DNA of 64,000 nt from the NCBI GenBank assembly GCA_018857735.1, contig JABMCL010002105.1, positions 311,375 to 375,374 on the forward strand, written 5' to 3'. This document shows positions 50,384-62,020 of this stretch, piece by piece. Position 1 is the stretch's first letter. Every line of letters starts with the position of its first letter. The DNA comes from Alviniconcha marisindica. Taxonomy: Eukaryota; Mollusca; Gastropoda; Provannidae. The position numbers and the translations under genes are program-made. The notes beneath the pieces were generated by a model, which saw nothing but the letters and a program-made list of their open reading frames with translations, did no database searches and had not been told where the DNA came from.

Positions 50384-50516
50384 CTAAGCAGGTACAGCAG
50401 GTGCCAGGCGAGAGACAACAGCGATGGCTTGGAAACACAGGGTGCGCAAAAACTGGGGACACTGGGGCTTGCTGCACAGGTACTCCATTGTCATTCGCAG
50501 CTCAGCAAACAGTGTT
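50384..50516 (-). CDS. TMEM33: TMEM33 coding exon 7 (stop)
   Basis: 133 bp to TAG, residues 218-261: RTLFAELRMTMEYLCSKPQC, PQFLRTLCFQAIAVVSRLAP and AVPA. Acceptor TTTGCAG. No nearby canonical polyadenylation hexamer was spotted downstream on the minus strand. Confidence 0.9.
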
Positions 50517-53500
50517 CTGCAAATACACAAACACCAGGGCTGTGCTGAATGAAAGTCACCACAACACTCAAACGCATCCCTTGGGTTGTACTGCTTTTTA
50601 CTGCAAAATCCCCAAATTTCCCCCAAACATAAAGACCACTTTAGTAAATTTACCAGACCAAGTTACTGCTCATGGCTGACGGAAAATGTAAACAGTACAG
50701 GCGCTATCTAAAGGACAGTAACTCCTGCCACATGTATGACACATCCATCTGAACCAGGTCCACGAGTGGTTTCAAGTTAAATAAATTTTGTACTTTCCTT
50801 TTATCATCCATCGTTTGGCCTTCCACACATTTTTTCCACCTTCTGCTGATTGTAACCCCAAATGCCACAAGTTAACATATGTATGTAAACACATGTATGC
50901 AGCTCTGCATGCACACCAAACACTTCATACCCATACATACCTGCAGTATGGGTTTCTCCGAGAGGCATAGCGCAGTGTCAGGAAGCGGTAGTACACAAAG
51001 GGTAAAAATAAACTAGCTTTCCCTCTGAAACAGGAGTAAAAAAACAAGGTCAGTATTTTTACACATGTATTGTGTTGTTCATTGTTTTACTATCAGAGTA
51101 CATTTGTTATAGACATTTCATATCTTTGTGTGTGGTCTTTAACTACTAGGACTAAAGACACACAAAATGTTGGTGTCACAGTAGTTTTAAGAATCTGAAT
51201 CTGGCCATTTTTCCCATTCAACTGTCTTCAGATCAAATTCTTAAGACAGTCATCCTCTCTGTTAAACAATAGGGCATCTGTGGATTCTTCATTTTGACCC
51301 AAAATCCGCAAATGTCCCAGTAATATGGAAAACCATGATGTCTACAAGGATATCAACTTTCTTGGTAAATGCAGCTATCAACATGTGGAGTCCTTAAAAC
51401 CAATTTGTCTGACCTTTGCTATCTATGGCTTGTTTTGGTCAAATCCTTCTAGGTCTGTGTATCAAATAAAATCATTCAGCTTCGCTGCAGCATGTCAGTG
51501 GGTCACATTGTGAGCTAACTGCCAAGCAGCCAGGAAAACTGAAGAATATTTATCATCACATGGTTAATACTATGCACTTAATGCAGTCCAAAGCCAAGAT
51601 GTTTGCATTTTCAGAAACATGGTAATACACTCAGTTTTCTTTATTGCCCAGCAAAAAACCCACAAGAAAACAAAACACTTAAATGTGACAGTAAAATATG
51701 TTCTGGAACTGTTCACATCACTTTTTTCCCCCCCTTTTCCTATTCTGTTCTTAGTAGAGATGCTAGACATTCTGTTCTTATTGCAGATATTAGACCTGTA
51801 TTTCTGATTCCTGAGACTCACTGCCCAAGCCTTCATAGTGGACACTCTTTGCCTTAACCTGCTTGGCCCCAGACCAGCCGCTGCCCTTTTGCTACGAAAT
51901 CCCATGCAAAGGGAAGTAACTGCGTCAAATGATCCTGGTATACAACTTTAAAAATCAATAATAAACACCAAACAAAAGTTTCAGCTCATTTGGTACTTTT
52001 TCCCCAGTTTGCAAATACAGTATGCTTGTATATCCAACAGGTTTAGATTTTTTCACTCAAAATAAAAATAAAAATCCCAAGTCAGAAATGTCTGCATCTG
52101 AACGTCAGGTTTTGGGGGCCTACAGGGTAACCAACTTTGCAAAAGTTCCAGTTTGAATCTCCAAAGATGAAGCTCCATGAGTCTGTTAAGGTGTCCACAG
52201 CAAGCGAATGAGCCACATTTGCAGTTCAAATCTCAAAGGATGAAGCTTCAACACCTTTGCAAACAGTAGGGCTTTTGTTCATTTTCGTGCATCTATCGCG
52301 TGTCCATCTTGCAACTTTGAAAATTCACAGTGTCTCTCAAACTCCACCAAACTTTGAACAAAGGACATTGCCGGAAGCAGTAAACAATAGCGGAAACAAG
52401 GCTACAAGTCTCACAAGAATCCTGTTCCTATTTGCATAAGCTGAGAGGCTAGTATGGATCGTGTGCTAGCCGGCTGCTACCAGGCTGTCTGGTGTTGCGC
52501 GATAAGGCAAAAGAGTGGGCGGTGACAGGGGGTCAGGGGCCAAGTGGGTTAAACCACAATCACAATCACTGCACGAATCAGTCAAAATAAAGTGATACTG
52601 ACGAGAAAACCATAAAGATAAGCGCAGGCATGAGGAAGATCTCATTGCAGGCAATGAAGCGCAGAATGTTGACCTGCTGCTGCTCCAGCTTGGAAATCAT
52701 GTTCCGTAGAAACTGCATTGACTGAGGGCCCATTGTCTGGAAAAAAAAGAAAAAAATCCAAATAAATTTTTCTGCATCTTCTGCTGTTAAGTACTCAACT
52801 GCTTCTTCAAATATCTTCCAAGATAACTTTTCCTGAACAAAACAAGGACAAAATGGTATTAAGTTTAAGTAAGACTCAACTGAGTCTATGGCCATGCAAA
52901 GTACAAAGTCTCACATACAGTGGTTATAAGTATGTGACTGACTAAACTTAAAAGTACCTGCAAAAAAGCCAAAGCTAAAGTTTTGTCACAAACAGCCATC
53001 TAGTCCACCTGCTTTACAACCAAAAGCAGTCTGAGACTGGTCACGGTAGCAACTTCTTAAGAAACACAACTTTCAATTTCCGCTGTTTAACTATAAATAT
53101 GAAATACAGGCAAAGTCACTGAAAGTGATACTACAGGAAAATCCAGTCAATACTACCACACAAAATTTGATGTGCAGCCCATTCATAACGTCAGAAATTG
53201 ACAGATAATTGATTTTTAATGGCAAGTCAACCATGATGGTTATATTAGAGTGAAACAGTGTCCGAGAAATTAACATTAAATTACTTGCTACTGATGGATG
53301 TCTTTCACGATGACATAAATTTTCTTCATGTAGAACAATGTGAAAGAAAGGACAGAAAACGAAACAAAAGAAAGACAGAAAAGGATACGAGGAGCAGTAA
53401 AAGAGACAAATGTTCTCACATCCAGCAGAGCCTTTGTGTAGGAACAGGCATGTAGCAGTGCGAAGAGAAACACGGGAACCACCGCCACTAGGTACAACGT

Positions 53501-55706
53501 TAAGGATCACAGTTCCTATCTCCCACAACCACATCTGCATAATTACAGTGAACCCCTTTCAAAGGTCAGCCTTGTAACAGTCTATGGATGCACTCTGGTT
53601 CTTTAAATATCACTGTGAGGTTAGAAGTTTGTTTGTCTCATAAAAAATATCTGGTCTTACTGTATAAACACAAACACCTGAAACCACAATTGCAAATGAA
53701 AAGAATATGAAGTTTGATCCCTAGTTATTTTCATGACCCCAGGTTCAGTTCTGTTTCAGCTCAAATTTACCTTCAAACATTGTGTTTTGCTGACAGTGTC
53801 ATATGACTGCCCCCCCCCCCCCCCCCCCCCCCTCCCCCACTATGAATGGAACACTAAAACAGCTCACACCACTGCCAACCTCTATGCTGAATCACTCCAG
53901 TAGAGACAATGTGTAACATCAGTGTGGTCTCCCTGACCAGGTAGGTACCAATTTAACATGTGCCAAATCACATCCATTTTATTCTACCCACTAAATTGCA
54001 ATCAGCTGACAATTTGCATGCCCACTTATGACATCTTCATCAAGATTACAATCTACCAAGCTAACTTTGTTAACATGTCAACCTATTTGGCATAATGTAA
54101 GGATACTGGTGATGGGGTAGCTGTTGATAAAAAGGATGGAGAATAAGAGATAGTGACAGCTGTCCTCAGTGAAGAGACGTCGCAAGAAGTCCATGTTGAA
54201 CTGTACAGCAGGTATCCTCTGATGAAGACGCAGGGCAGAGGTGGCAGCACTGGCAATCAGAGCACGTTGGTACAGGCTGTAGGGGTTGCCTCTGGAAACA
54301 TCAACAGCAAAAGGGCTAGGCAGCCATCCCAACCTCAAGGATCTGACCTGATTTACCCCCCCCCCAATTTGTTTTACCTTTGGGGTTATCTGAAGGACCG
54401 ATTGTACAAAAACAGCCCCCAGGCAATCAGTGACATGAAGACAGCAATTACAGCCAGGATCAGGGCAATCCCCACTGACAATTTTGCAAGCCGCTTGCAA
54501 GTGTGCATGCAATTCCAAGGGGGGCATTTGGAACACATTTTGGAGAGCACATAAAAGTCAGACCATTTGACCTACAAACTGAAAGCGTTGTGTAATGATC
54601 ACACACAAACTGAAGCTAATGTGTACCAACTATGAAGTAATTCACTGAGAACATGTAGAAGTTATTAGCAATTTTGTGGGTGGCATATTTGGGGGTCACC
54701 CTGTAGAATACAAGATTGCTGCAATCTGCTACATTGTGATCACTTGCACTGCTCCTCCATACCTTTCTGACCTCCTTGAACCATACATTATGCACTCTCT
54801 GCTCCTCTGCTGGTACTCACATATTTCGTATTCAAAACAGACGCAAGAAATATCAAGGACTGCACGCCTTTTCTTTCACTGGTGCCTCAGTCTGGAACAA
54901 TCTCCCTTTCTCTGTGTGACATGCCCAGAGTTTGTCTTCCTTCAAGTCACAGCTCAAGACTCACCTTTTTTCTGTCTCTTACTCCTAACACTTCCAACTG
55001 TCTCCAACCTGCCTCAAGTAAGTGTGTGCGTATATGTACTTGTGCGTCTATGGGGGCTGATGTTTGATCAACTGATGACACATTTGTGTATTATATACCT
55101 GTTAATATTGTGTGTTTTGGTGTCAGTTGTTAACATGAGCATGAAATGGACATGCCTGGGGCTCATTTGAGAAAGGGCGCTTTAAGACCCCACTATTATA
55201 ATTATAATTATTATACTTGCTGGAAAAAAGCAACAACAACAACAAAAAGCACGGAAACTCATTCAAATACTGCTGAAAAAAGCACAAACAATTTTCAAAG
55301 TAGTGTACACATTTATTTCCAGTGAACCACTTTTTCAAAATATAAATTTGATTGAACTTTATATGCAATAGATACGTATCGTGCAGACATTGTATGTGTG
55401 TATGTGTGTGTGTGCAAGCTTGCAGGCATGTTCTTGCAGCACCTGAGGAATTATAAGGGGGAAGGCGGAATGAGATCATCATCCATGCAAACAAACACTG
55501 TGTTAAACTACATAAATCTTTTACTCTCACAAAGAAAAGAAAACCTATGTTCACTGGGACTTACCCAAAGATGGGCAGAAGGAACATGATGGTGCACACG
55601 ACAGAAAAGATACGGGTAAGCCACAGCAACGTCTCCACCTTGTTGGCCATCAGGTGTGCCTGAAGCAAGCCACAACATGGGCATAGTCATAAAACATGAG
55701 AATATT

Positions 55707-55778
<72 letters not shown>

Positions 55779-55858
55779 ACACGTCTCCACCTTGTTGGCC
55801 ATCAGGTGTGCCTGAAGCAAGCCACAACATGGGCATAGTCATAAAACATGAAAATATG

Positions 55859-55898
<40 letters not shown>

Positions 55899-56298
55899 GA
55901 CACAAATGAACGAGTTATATGGCATTTATAAACTCAAACTACACATAGCAATATATTATTACCAATAAGTATTCCTAGTCCTACTGTCTTTAAAACTATC
56001 TGTCATCACATCTTAATATGAACATTTGTAACATTTGCTGAGTCAAACCAGAAATAAACATTCATACACTGAAGCTATGAAGCTGAATGCACTGTGAGAG
56101 CGATCTCACTCTCAGTAAATTACTGATGATAACTTTTTCCAAACCAGGACTGAATGCACTGTGAGAGCAATCTCACTCTCAGTAAATTACTGATGATAAC
56201 TTTTCACAAACCATGACAGTGTTGCCTTGAGGAGGTGGTGAAGTGGACTCATTTGTGTTGTTAGCACTAGAGTTGTTCAAGTTGTCTGTGTCTGCCAT
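50384..56298 (-). CDS. TMEM33: TMEM33 (Pom33/Tts1 family) ER and nuclear-envelope membrane protein, complete
   Basis: Seven coding exons join without frame conflict into 786 bases (261 residues plus stop; human TMEM33 is 247). Hallmarks in order: hydrophobic LLWLTRIFSVVCTIMFLLPI (about 40-59), SLYQRALIASAATSALRLHQ (66-85), EDSCHYLLFSILFINSYPIT (103-122), ALLHACSYTK, QQVNILRFIACNEIFLMPAL, FVYYRFLTLRYASRRNPYC and a C-terminal AVVSRLAPAVPA. Three hydrophobic regions suit a multi-pass ER protein. Known roles of the family are ER and nuclear-pore membrane shaping, reticulon binding and modulation of the unfolded-protein response. The N-terminal 29 residues are Asn/Ser/Thr/Pro-rich and differ from vertebrates. 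Identification is from family recognition. Confidence 0.95.
50941..51024 (-). CDS. TMEM33: TMEM33 coding exon 6
   Basis: 84 bp, residues 190-217 plus two bases: GKASLFLPFVYYRFLTLRYA and on to RRNPYC. Acceptor GTTTCAG, donor GTATGT. Confidence 0.9.
52603..52736 (-). CDS. TMEM33: TMEM33 coding exon 5
   Basis: 134 bp, residues 146-189 plus two bases: TMGPQSMQFLRNMISKLEQQ, QVNILRFIACNEIFLMPALI and on to VF. Acceptor TTCCAG (pyrimidine-rich), donor GTCAGT. Confidence 0.9.
53420..53487 (-). CDS. TMEM33: TMEM33 coding exon 4
   Basis: 68 bp, residues 123-145: M (split) then AVVPVFLFALLHACSYTKAL. The acceptor is placed at GTACCTAG because exon 3 leaves one base pending and the frame further upstream meets a TGA. 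Donor GTGAGA. Confidence 0.85.
54107..54291 (-). CDS. TMEM33: TMEM33 coding exon 3
   Basis: 185 bp, residues 61-122 plus one base. Reads GNPYSLYQRALIASAATSAL and on to NSYPIT. Acceptor TTTCCAG, donor GTATCC. Confidence 0.9.
54690..55215 (+). mobile_element. 5'-truncated LINE 3' end in TMEM33 intron 2
   Basis: Plus-strand pieces PPYLSDLLEPYIMHSL and then, in another frame, a LPLSLCDMPRVCLPSSHSS-like end followed by a KTHLF-type terminus resemble ORF2 C-termini. The 3' end GAGAAAGGGCGCTTTAAG followed by a TTATAATTATAATTATTAT tail is typical. Opposite strand to TMEM33. Confidence 0.75.
55565..55659 (-). CDS. TMEM33: TMEM33 coding exon 2 (first transmembrane segment)
   Basis: 95 bp, residues 30-60 plus two bases: AHLMANKVETLLWLTRIFSV and on to FLLPIFG. 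Acceptor GCTTCAG, donor GTAAGT. A partial copy of its first 31 bases and acceptor lies 152 bp upstream. Confidence 0.9.
55629..55860. repeat. Tandem partial duplication of the TMEM33 exon 2 acceptor region, separated by (AC)n
   Basis: About 80 bp (55629-55709) recurs at 55781-55860 with three or four changes. Both are followed by (AC)n tracts (about 55710-55775 and 55861-55896). The duplicated block covers the first 31 bases of exon 2, its acceptor and upstream intron. Confidence 0.9.
56083..56214. repeat. 67-bp tandem duplication abutting the TMEM33 exon 1 donor
   Basis: CTGAATGCACTGTGAGAGC opens copies at 56083 and 56150. Both run through ATCTCACTCTCAGTAAATTA and CTGATGATAACTTTT. The second copy ends at the donor of the start-codon exon; the first has the related CCTG-GTTTGG at the equivalent place. 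Confidence 0.9.
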
Positions 56299-56321
56299 GT
56301 CTGTTACCTTAGACCAGGTAG
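56212..56321 (-). CDS. TMEM33: TMEM33 exon with start codon (coding 56212-56298)
   Basis: Acceptor CTTTAG opens the exon at 56321, with 23 bases of 5'UTR. The ATG at 56298 starts MADTDNLNNSSANNTNESTS and the exon ends ...GNTVM (residue 29) at donor GTTTGT. MADT matches the vertebrate start. The presence of an acceptor implies an upstream non-coding exon. Confidence 0.85.
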
Positions 56322-58414
56322 CTAAAGACAGAAACAAAACTGAACATGACACTAATGAGTCAAATGTTTTCAAATATTCCAAAACAACAACAACAAAAAG
56401 TATATTATATATTATGTTGTTTTAAGTACTCAATAAAAACCAAAGCATAAGCTATACAAAGCAATGCAGGAAGAGCAAATGCTTAGACAACTTACATTCA
56501 AAGAATCTGTAACTGATTTATAGACCCATGATGTTAAGACTCACATTGAAAGTAAAGTGCTGTGAACTCACTTTTGGCCAGTGAGCTGTGTAGGTTATAG
56601 TGGGGCAAAACATTGAATGGCGTCAGTTAGTTCTTGGATTCTAACATCTCATCTATCCTCATCTGCACAGGGTCACCTCAGGCTAAATTCAAAGTGACAG
56701 CATCGTGATCAGAGGTCGCAAATACACATGTATAAAAACACTGCGATTTTGACACAAAACAAACCCCTCTCATGCAATTGCTCAAACCAAAAGTATTTAA
56801 TAAATATGTATATATGCATTTTAATTAAAGGGTTCAAGAAGTACTTCTCTCTCACTCAGTCTCTCTGGCGTTGGGGTGCGAAGTCAGTTATCAGAACATA
56901 TAATCATTATCAACTTTGATAGCTGCCAGGCCTGGCCAGGCCAGGGTGAGTGACACTAACTGAGGTTAGTGGTTCTTCACAGTATGCATCAATTCCTAGC
57001 TACATTACTAGTTTCCTGCCATTCATTTGCATGCAGGACCAACTACAGCTACAACCAATAAATTAAAAAATTTTATAAATTAATTATCCACCGAAAGTAT
57101 TAAAAATGCTACACAACAGTGCATCAACTCCAACCAATTTTGCATAGATCAACAGATTCCCCCCCCCCCCACCAGGATAATAAACTTTTGTGCACAAACA
57201 TGAAGTCCAGTTTAAAACAACAATAAAACCTGTCATAACACACATGGGTCATTTTATTTGTGGAGCTGAATAAAATTACAAAGCAGAAATGGGTAATTAG
57301 CTTAGTCCTACTAAGGCAGAATTCCTGGCAGCAGGCTTGCCTCAGAACTACAGTGCCTGTTACTAGTATTAGTGTTATGGGCTAAACCATTATTAGACTT
57401 AACTTTCTATTTCATTTTTTCTCTTTAACTTTTCATTTTCCGTCATACCAATTACCATGATGTAGTTGGGTTCTTCTTCAGTGCTGGTCCTAATTGGTAG
57501 TCACTCAGGTTGCAACAGTTCTGTTGTAAATCAGTTCCTTTTTTTCACACCAAATGGACAAAATTCCCACGAAGCAATGAGAGCAATGCGGTGGGAAAAA
57601 AATGTTTCGTTTATTTTTTATTAGCAAAATATATTCCAATGTCACGCAAAAATGGCAGCCAAAAATGGGAATGGCGATACCCTACTGCTTGTGTTGGAAG
57701 CTACTTCATACCAGACGAAAATATTCAGACATATCTAACTTGTTTGCGAAGTTGCAACATGCCAAAGCACCAGAAAGCTAATTTCAGGACTGCTGAGTAT
57801 GTCTGTGTACAACAATGATGGTTGAAAGTGAGCATAACGCACGTTTCATGACCCGTCACGTCATGAAACACGCGTTCACTTCCAACTTGCACAAGATCAA
57901 CAATGCGAACCGGGGAAAACACTGCTGCTATAAATAACAAAGCACTATTGATGCCAAGATCTGAACACCAAAGTTGCCATATTATTTCCTAAAATACATT
58001 AAAAGTGCAATGAAAATTTTGCGTCATGGGTGAAACATCTATTATGGCAACAACAAAAATTTGCGAAACAAATCCAACAAAGGAAAAAAATCTTCTAACC
58101 ACGATTTCTAAACGTACCATGGGCATCTACACACACATTGATGACATTGTGTCATGTGATAAGCACGGAATTTGTGATTAGGCACTCTTATCACTGCGCG
58201 TCACGCTCTGACGCAGGAGAAACATGAGTTGACTGACTGTCATCGTTGTCTGCTAGCACACGATTTCGCCCAATTTGGAGGCTACCAGTGACGCAGGTAG
58301 GTGAAATTCCAAGCAGTTATAGTTACTTGATCATTTCAGACTAGTATTTTATACAGTAGCACTCTTTATTTATAAATACAGCGTTCAATGTGTTTGATGC
58401 ACTCTCTTGGGGAC

Positions 58415-58890
58415 GGGGATAGCTCAGCGGTTAGAGCGCCGGACTCGTGATTGAAAGGTCGCAGGTTCGAATCCCTGCAGGAGCGGCGGGAGAATTTTCT
58501 TCTCCAGGATCAACTTTCTGTGCTGACTCTTATTTCGGTATCCGTTCCACCCCCGTGTTATGCAGTAGCACGTAAAAGATCCCGGTCATTCTGCCAAAAG
58601 TGCAGGTGGCAGGTTACAGCTAAACACGCATACACCTTACGTATGTGGCTTTGTATGAAGTGACATGAAGAATGGTTGTATGGTGTACACAGACCTTGCG
58701 CCGAGACGGTAGCAATTTCATGTGGCACCAGCCATGGCAGCGCTGTAAGTACACCACTTCGGAGGATATTATAAAAAAACGCGCTATAAAAAGCTAGTCA
58801 CTCATGTAGAATTACATGCGAGCGCAGTGAGTCTGCTCAAGAGAGCGGAGAATAGCGCTATATAAGCGATCATCAATCAATCAATCAATC
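58415..58890 (+). mobile_element. tRNA-derived SINE, copy C (best preserved)
   Basis: The head GGGGATAGCTCAGCGGTTAG with A-box, and GGTTCGAATCCC B-box at about 58463-58474, then a body of about 370 bp, ending AGCGCTATATAAGCGATCAT and a (CAAT)n tail. 476 bp in total. Inserted in the TIR element. Confidence 0.95.
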
Positions 58891-59752
58891 TTGCAGGCTC
58901 ATCTCCGTTTCGTCACATGAAACGTATGTTTCTTGCCAAATCATTATTTCATGGTAAGGAACCACAATTACCAAAAAGTAGGCATGCGTAGGATCAAAAA
59001 CAAACATGTTTAGTAATGGTTGCAGTCATTTCAAATTATTTCTCAATCCATGAACAAGAAGAGGGGAATTGGTCATAACATAACGTTTGTTTCTGGTGAC
59101 ATGGAACCGGACGGAAGTTGATTCTGTCACACAAAACATGCGTTGTACATATGTAAACATTATCATTGTGTTGCAGAACGTGCTTTAAAGAAATCTTCCC
59201 TACTTTGTTTTGATTTCTGTGTGAAACTGAGATTGTGCTATATGATGACGTAACTTTCAGATTCTTTTGATTTAAATTTGCCATCTTCTATCGGACTAGA
59301 AACGATAGAACTTAACCCAAGTTAACGCGACATGGTGTGCTTGCAGAGTTTTTGTTTGGAATTTTTATTGTTGTTTCTTCTGTCCTGTTTTAGTAGTGAC
59401 ATGGTGTGCTTGCATAGGGTTTTTGTTTTTGTTTTGTTCATTTTTAGTAAACCTGACTAATTTAAACTGGAAAGAATTCAACATAATATTAATAATATCA
59501 ATATACTGAGTAGAACTGTACTTGTTTTGTTTTTTATTATTCATGTTTTTTGTTTTGTTTTTGTTTGGTTCCTGAGGGGTGGGGGGTGGGGTGGGGGGGG
59601 GGGGTGCATTAGCATTCATGAAAAAGACAGGGGTCTGAGGCAGCATACTATATATGTACTAGTTTACTACATCTTGTTTTTCCATTTCCTCCAACTTTGA
59701 TTGCTGTCTCTGAATGTGCTGTGATTTAACTTGTTGGCTCTGTTAAATCTAG

Positions 59753-59971
59753 GTTCTAGACTACAAGGCTTCATCTGGAGAAGTGCTGATAAAGTTCCTG
59801 CATGAAAATCGGAGCAGCTTCTTGTTCCCTGCAACTGATGACATCCCTTGGGTGCCTGCTGATCAGCTTACAAAACTAAGCCACTACAGACCGGTGTCAA
59901 ATGCAGCTGGTTTTTTACAGAATAAAAGTTGCTTGAAGTTGTCACTGTTTTGCATGAGAACAGATGATTGA
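59753..59971 (+). pseudogene. Possible transposon-encoded C-terminal exon fragment
   Basis: After an acceptor-like TCTAG the frame reads VLDYKASSGEVLIKFLHENR, SSFLFPATDDIPWVPADQLT and further to a stop at 59971. The general layout, a GEVL/V helix followed by a hydrophobic-aromatic-P-x-x-D-D-x-x-W-V-P stretch, is reminiscent of C-terminal ends of transposon-encoded proteins in invertebrates, but I cannot name the family. It lies inside the TIR element, so I read it as a remnant of that element's gene. Confidence 0.35.
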
Positions 59972-61865
59972 TTAAATTTTCATGTTAAGTTTCAGTCAAT
60001 TCATGTAAACATTACTAGTACTACTCATCACTTTTTTTCTTTTTCTTTTTACATAAGCAAAACTTATCAAACTCAATTTTGTGTGTGTGTGTGTAAAACT
60101 CAAAACAAATGCTTACATACATGTAATGTGTACAAATACTCTGAAAAAATACATTTTCTACATGCTTTTGACAGTTTCCAACCTGAGTGATTATTGAATG
60201 TCACGTGAAACATATGTTACATGTCACATGAAACATGCGTTACAATTCAAAGAACATCTGAAGTTGAGGAAGTGTTCAAATATTACTTTGGAATATGTCC
60301 ACAGCATCAAAAACTAACAAGAATAAATACTTGTTCATGATCCATAGTGTTTGTTTGATCTTGAAGGAAAAACATTTCTTTCCAAATCCATGTCACGCGT
60401 GTTTCAGTGTCACAATTTTGCGGGTAGGCTGTTCTACTCTCAAATGGATGAACCCTCTTAAAAATTGCACGAAGTTACTCCTAATGATTGTTATTCAAAA
60501 CCTTTCTATGAAATATTAAGGTTCCTTGTTCTAAATATTACATAGTGATACTTTTATGTCACACCGAAACACGCGTTATGCTCTCCACTTGGACATGTTC
60601 GAAGCCACCTAAGGGTCCTAACTGCTTTTCTTTTAATTGTGCCTTAAAATAGGATGTATGTGGAACACAACAAGCCTAATTGGGATAAGCTGTAAGCTAT
60701 TTCAGTTTTGACTTCTGATTCCCCCTAACTAGGACCAGCACTAAAGAAGAACCCAGTTATACATTAACTATTTGTACACTGATGACTGAAAAGAAAAAGA
60801 GCTGCAGACATGTCATCAAGATTAAAAATTTGTAAAATGACTAATAATTTCACTTTCAGATTGTTGGACAATATAGCCTTGAAATCTCTGGGGCAATGAC
60901 AAGCCCTAAGTGCTTACACATTCCTTAAATGCACAGATTTTCCAAATTCAATGTGTACAACACGAACGCACACCCACATGCACATGTAATAATATTACTA
61001 ATAATACATTATTACATGTCCACAAAACAGGATAGTGCCAAGCCCAAGGACTGACGCCCAGAGAACTCCACAGTGCAGATGGTTAAGTAACAGTTTTTAA
61101 AACTTACAACAATAAAAACTACAAGGCCATGGTAACAAAAATATTGCCACCTGTCAAATGTCATGCAGAGTATGAATGAACTAAACCAATAAACTGAATA
61201 ACGGACAACACCAAATACACTAAACTGTCGTATGACTCATAATAAAATTAATGTCAATGACATGTAATGATGTATCATGTAGCCTTTGCAGTTGCAATTA
61301 TTTTTTGGCTAAGGAGTAACTCACTAGGGAGTGTGTGGTTCATTGTAATCTGTACCCAGTGTCACATGATGTGGTACTGAGATAAACATCAAGCATTGAT
61401 CAACAAAACAACCTGGTTCCAGAAAACAGCGTAAAAGAGGATAAGGTCATTCAGAACCTGAAGCCAGTTTGTCTCAATGACAATGTGCTGTGCTCACTCT
61501 GTCAGTCTGTCACTCTGTGTTTACACCTCAGTTCACAAAATGTATTAACATTAAAATAAATTTAGAGACCAACGTTCTAAGAACTAGGAAGAGGAGGTTG
61601 GTCTGTGTAATGTCTTGTAATGACAATGTATTGGACATCAACAAACATGAAAGTAATTAGTAAGACAGAACGATAAAAAGAAAAGAAGCTAACTAGAAAA
61701 CACGAGACCGAATTAGAGACCTAGCAGCTTCAGGACTAACAATGCCGGGCCATTTTCTTTCCAGTATCAATAAAATTACGTATTCAATTTTCTTCTAAGA
61801 ACACTGTCTTTAGCTAACAACACTTTTTGACGTATTCAGTTCGAAAAAATCCAAAGTGAACTTAC

Positions 61866-61945
61866 CACAAATTCTAGAATGGTATAGAATATTGTACAAT
61901 CGATTGGAAATCTTTGCTTGAACTTCCGTTACAATTATTTCCCTT
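61866..61945 (-). other. TMEM33: Possible non-coding first exon of TMEM33
   Basis: A strong minus-strand donor, TTTGTG then GTAAGTTC, lies at 61865-61861. Upstream of it, on the minus strand, is AACGGAAGTTC, an ETS-like core. The TMEM33 start-codon exon begins with an acceptor, so a 5' exon must exist; this is the best candidate I see. The 5' boundary is a guess. Confidence 0.35.
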
Positions 61946-62020
61946 GCGTTAACTCTCTAGTAACAAAGTATGTATAGAAAGTACTTTTATATATACATAA
62001 TTTCACCGATTTGTCGGCAC

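Larger units (their letters stand above)
57465..60757. mobile_element. DNA transposon with terminal inverted repeats and an iterated internal motif
   Basis: The left end GTTGGGTTCTTCTTCAGTGC (57465 on) and the reverse complement of the right end ACTGGGTTCTTCTTTAGTGC (60757 back) match at about 27 of 33 positions, including TGGTCCTA. Inside, a roughly 20-bp motif, consensus GTCACRTGAAACAYGCGTTA, occurs at least eight times in both orientations (57831, 57860, 58911, 59126, 60200, 60223, 60392 minus, 60558). A coding-like stretch (59753-59971) and an inserted tRNA-SINE (58415-58890) lie within. Exact ends and target duplication are unclear. Confidence 0.65.

Noticed and set aside
53288..53540. 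Longer TMEM33 exon 4 starting from a TTG or in the alternative minus frame
   Set aside because: The extended reading frame meets a TGA upstream and does not match exon 3's phase. The GTACCTAG acceptor gives the conserved PIT-M-AVVPVFLFALLH join.
54153..54554. 133-codon plus-strand open frame opposite TMEM33 exon 3
   Set aside because: It is the antisense shadow of a conserved TMEM33 exon; the minus-strand frame matches the family.
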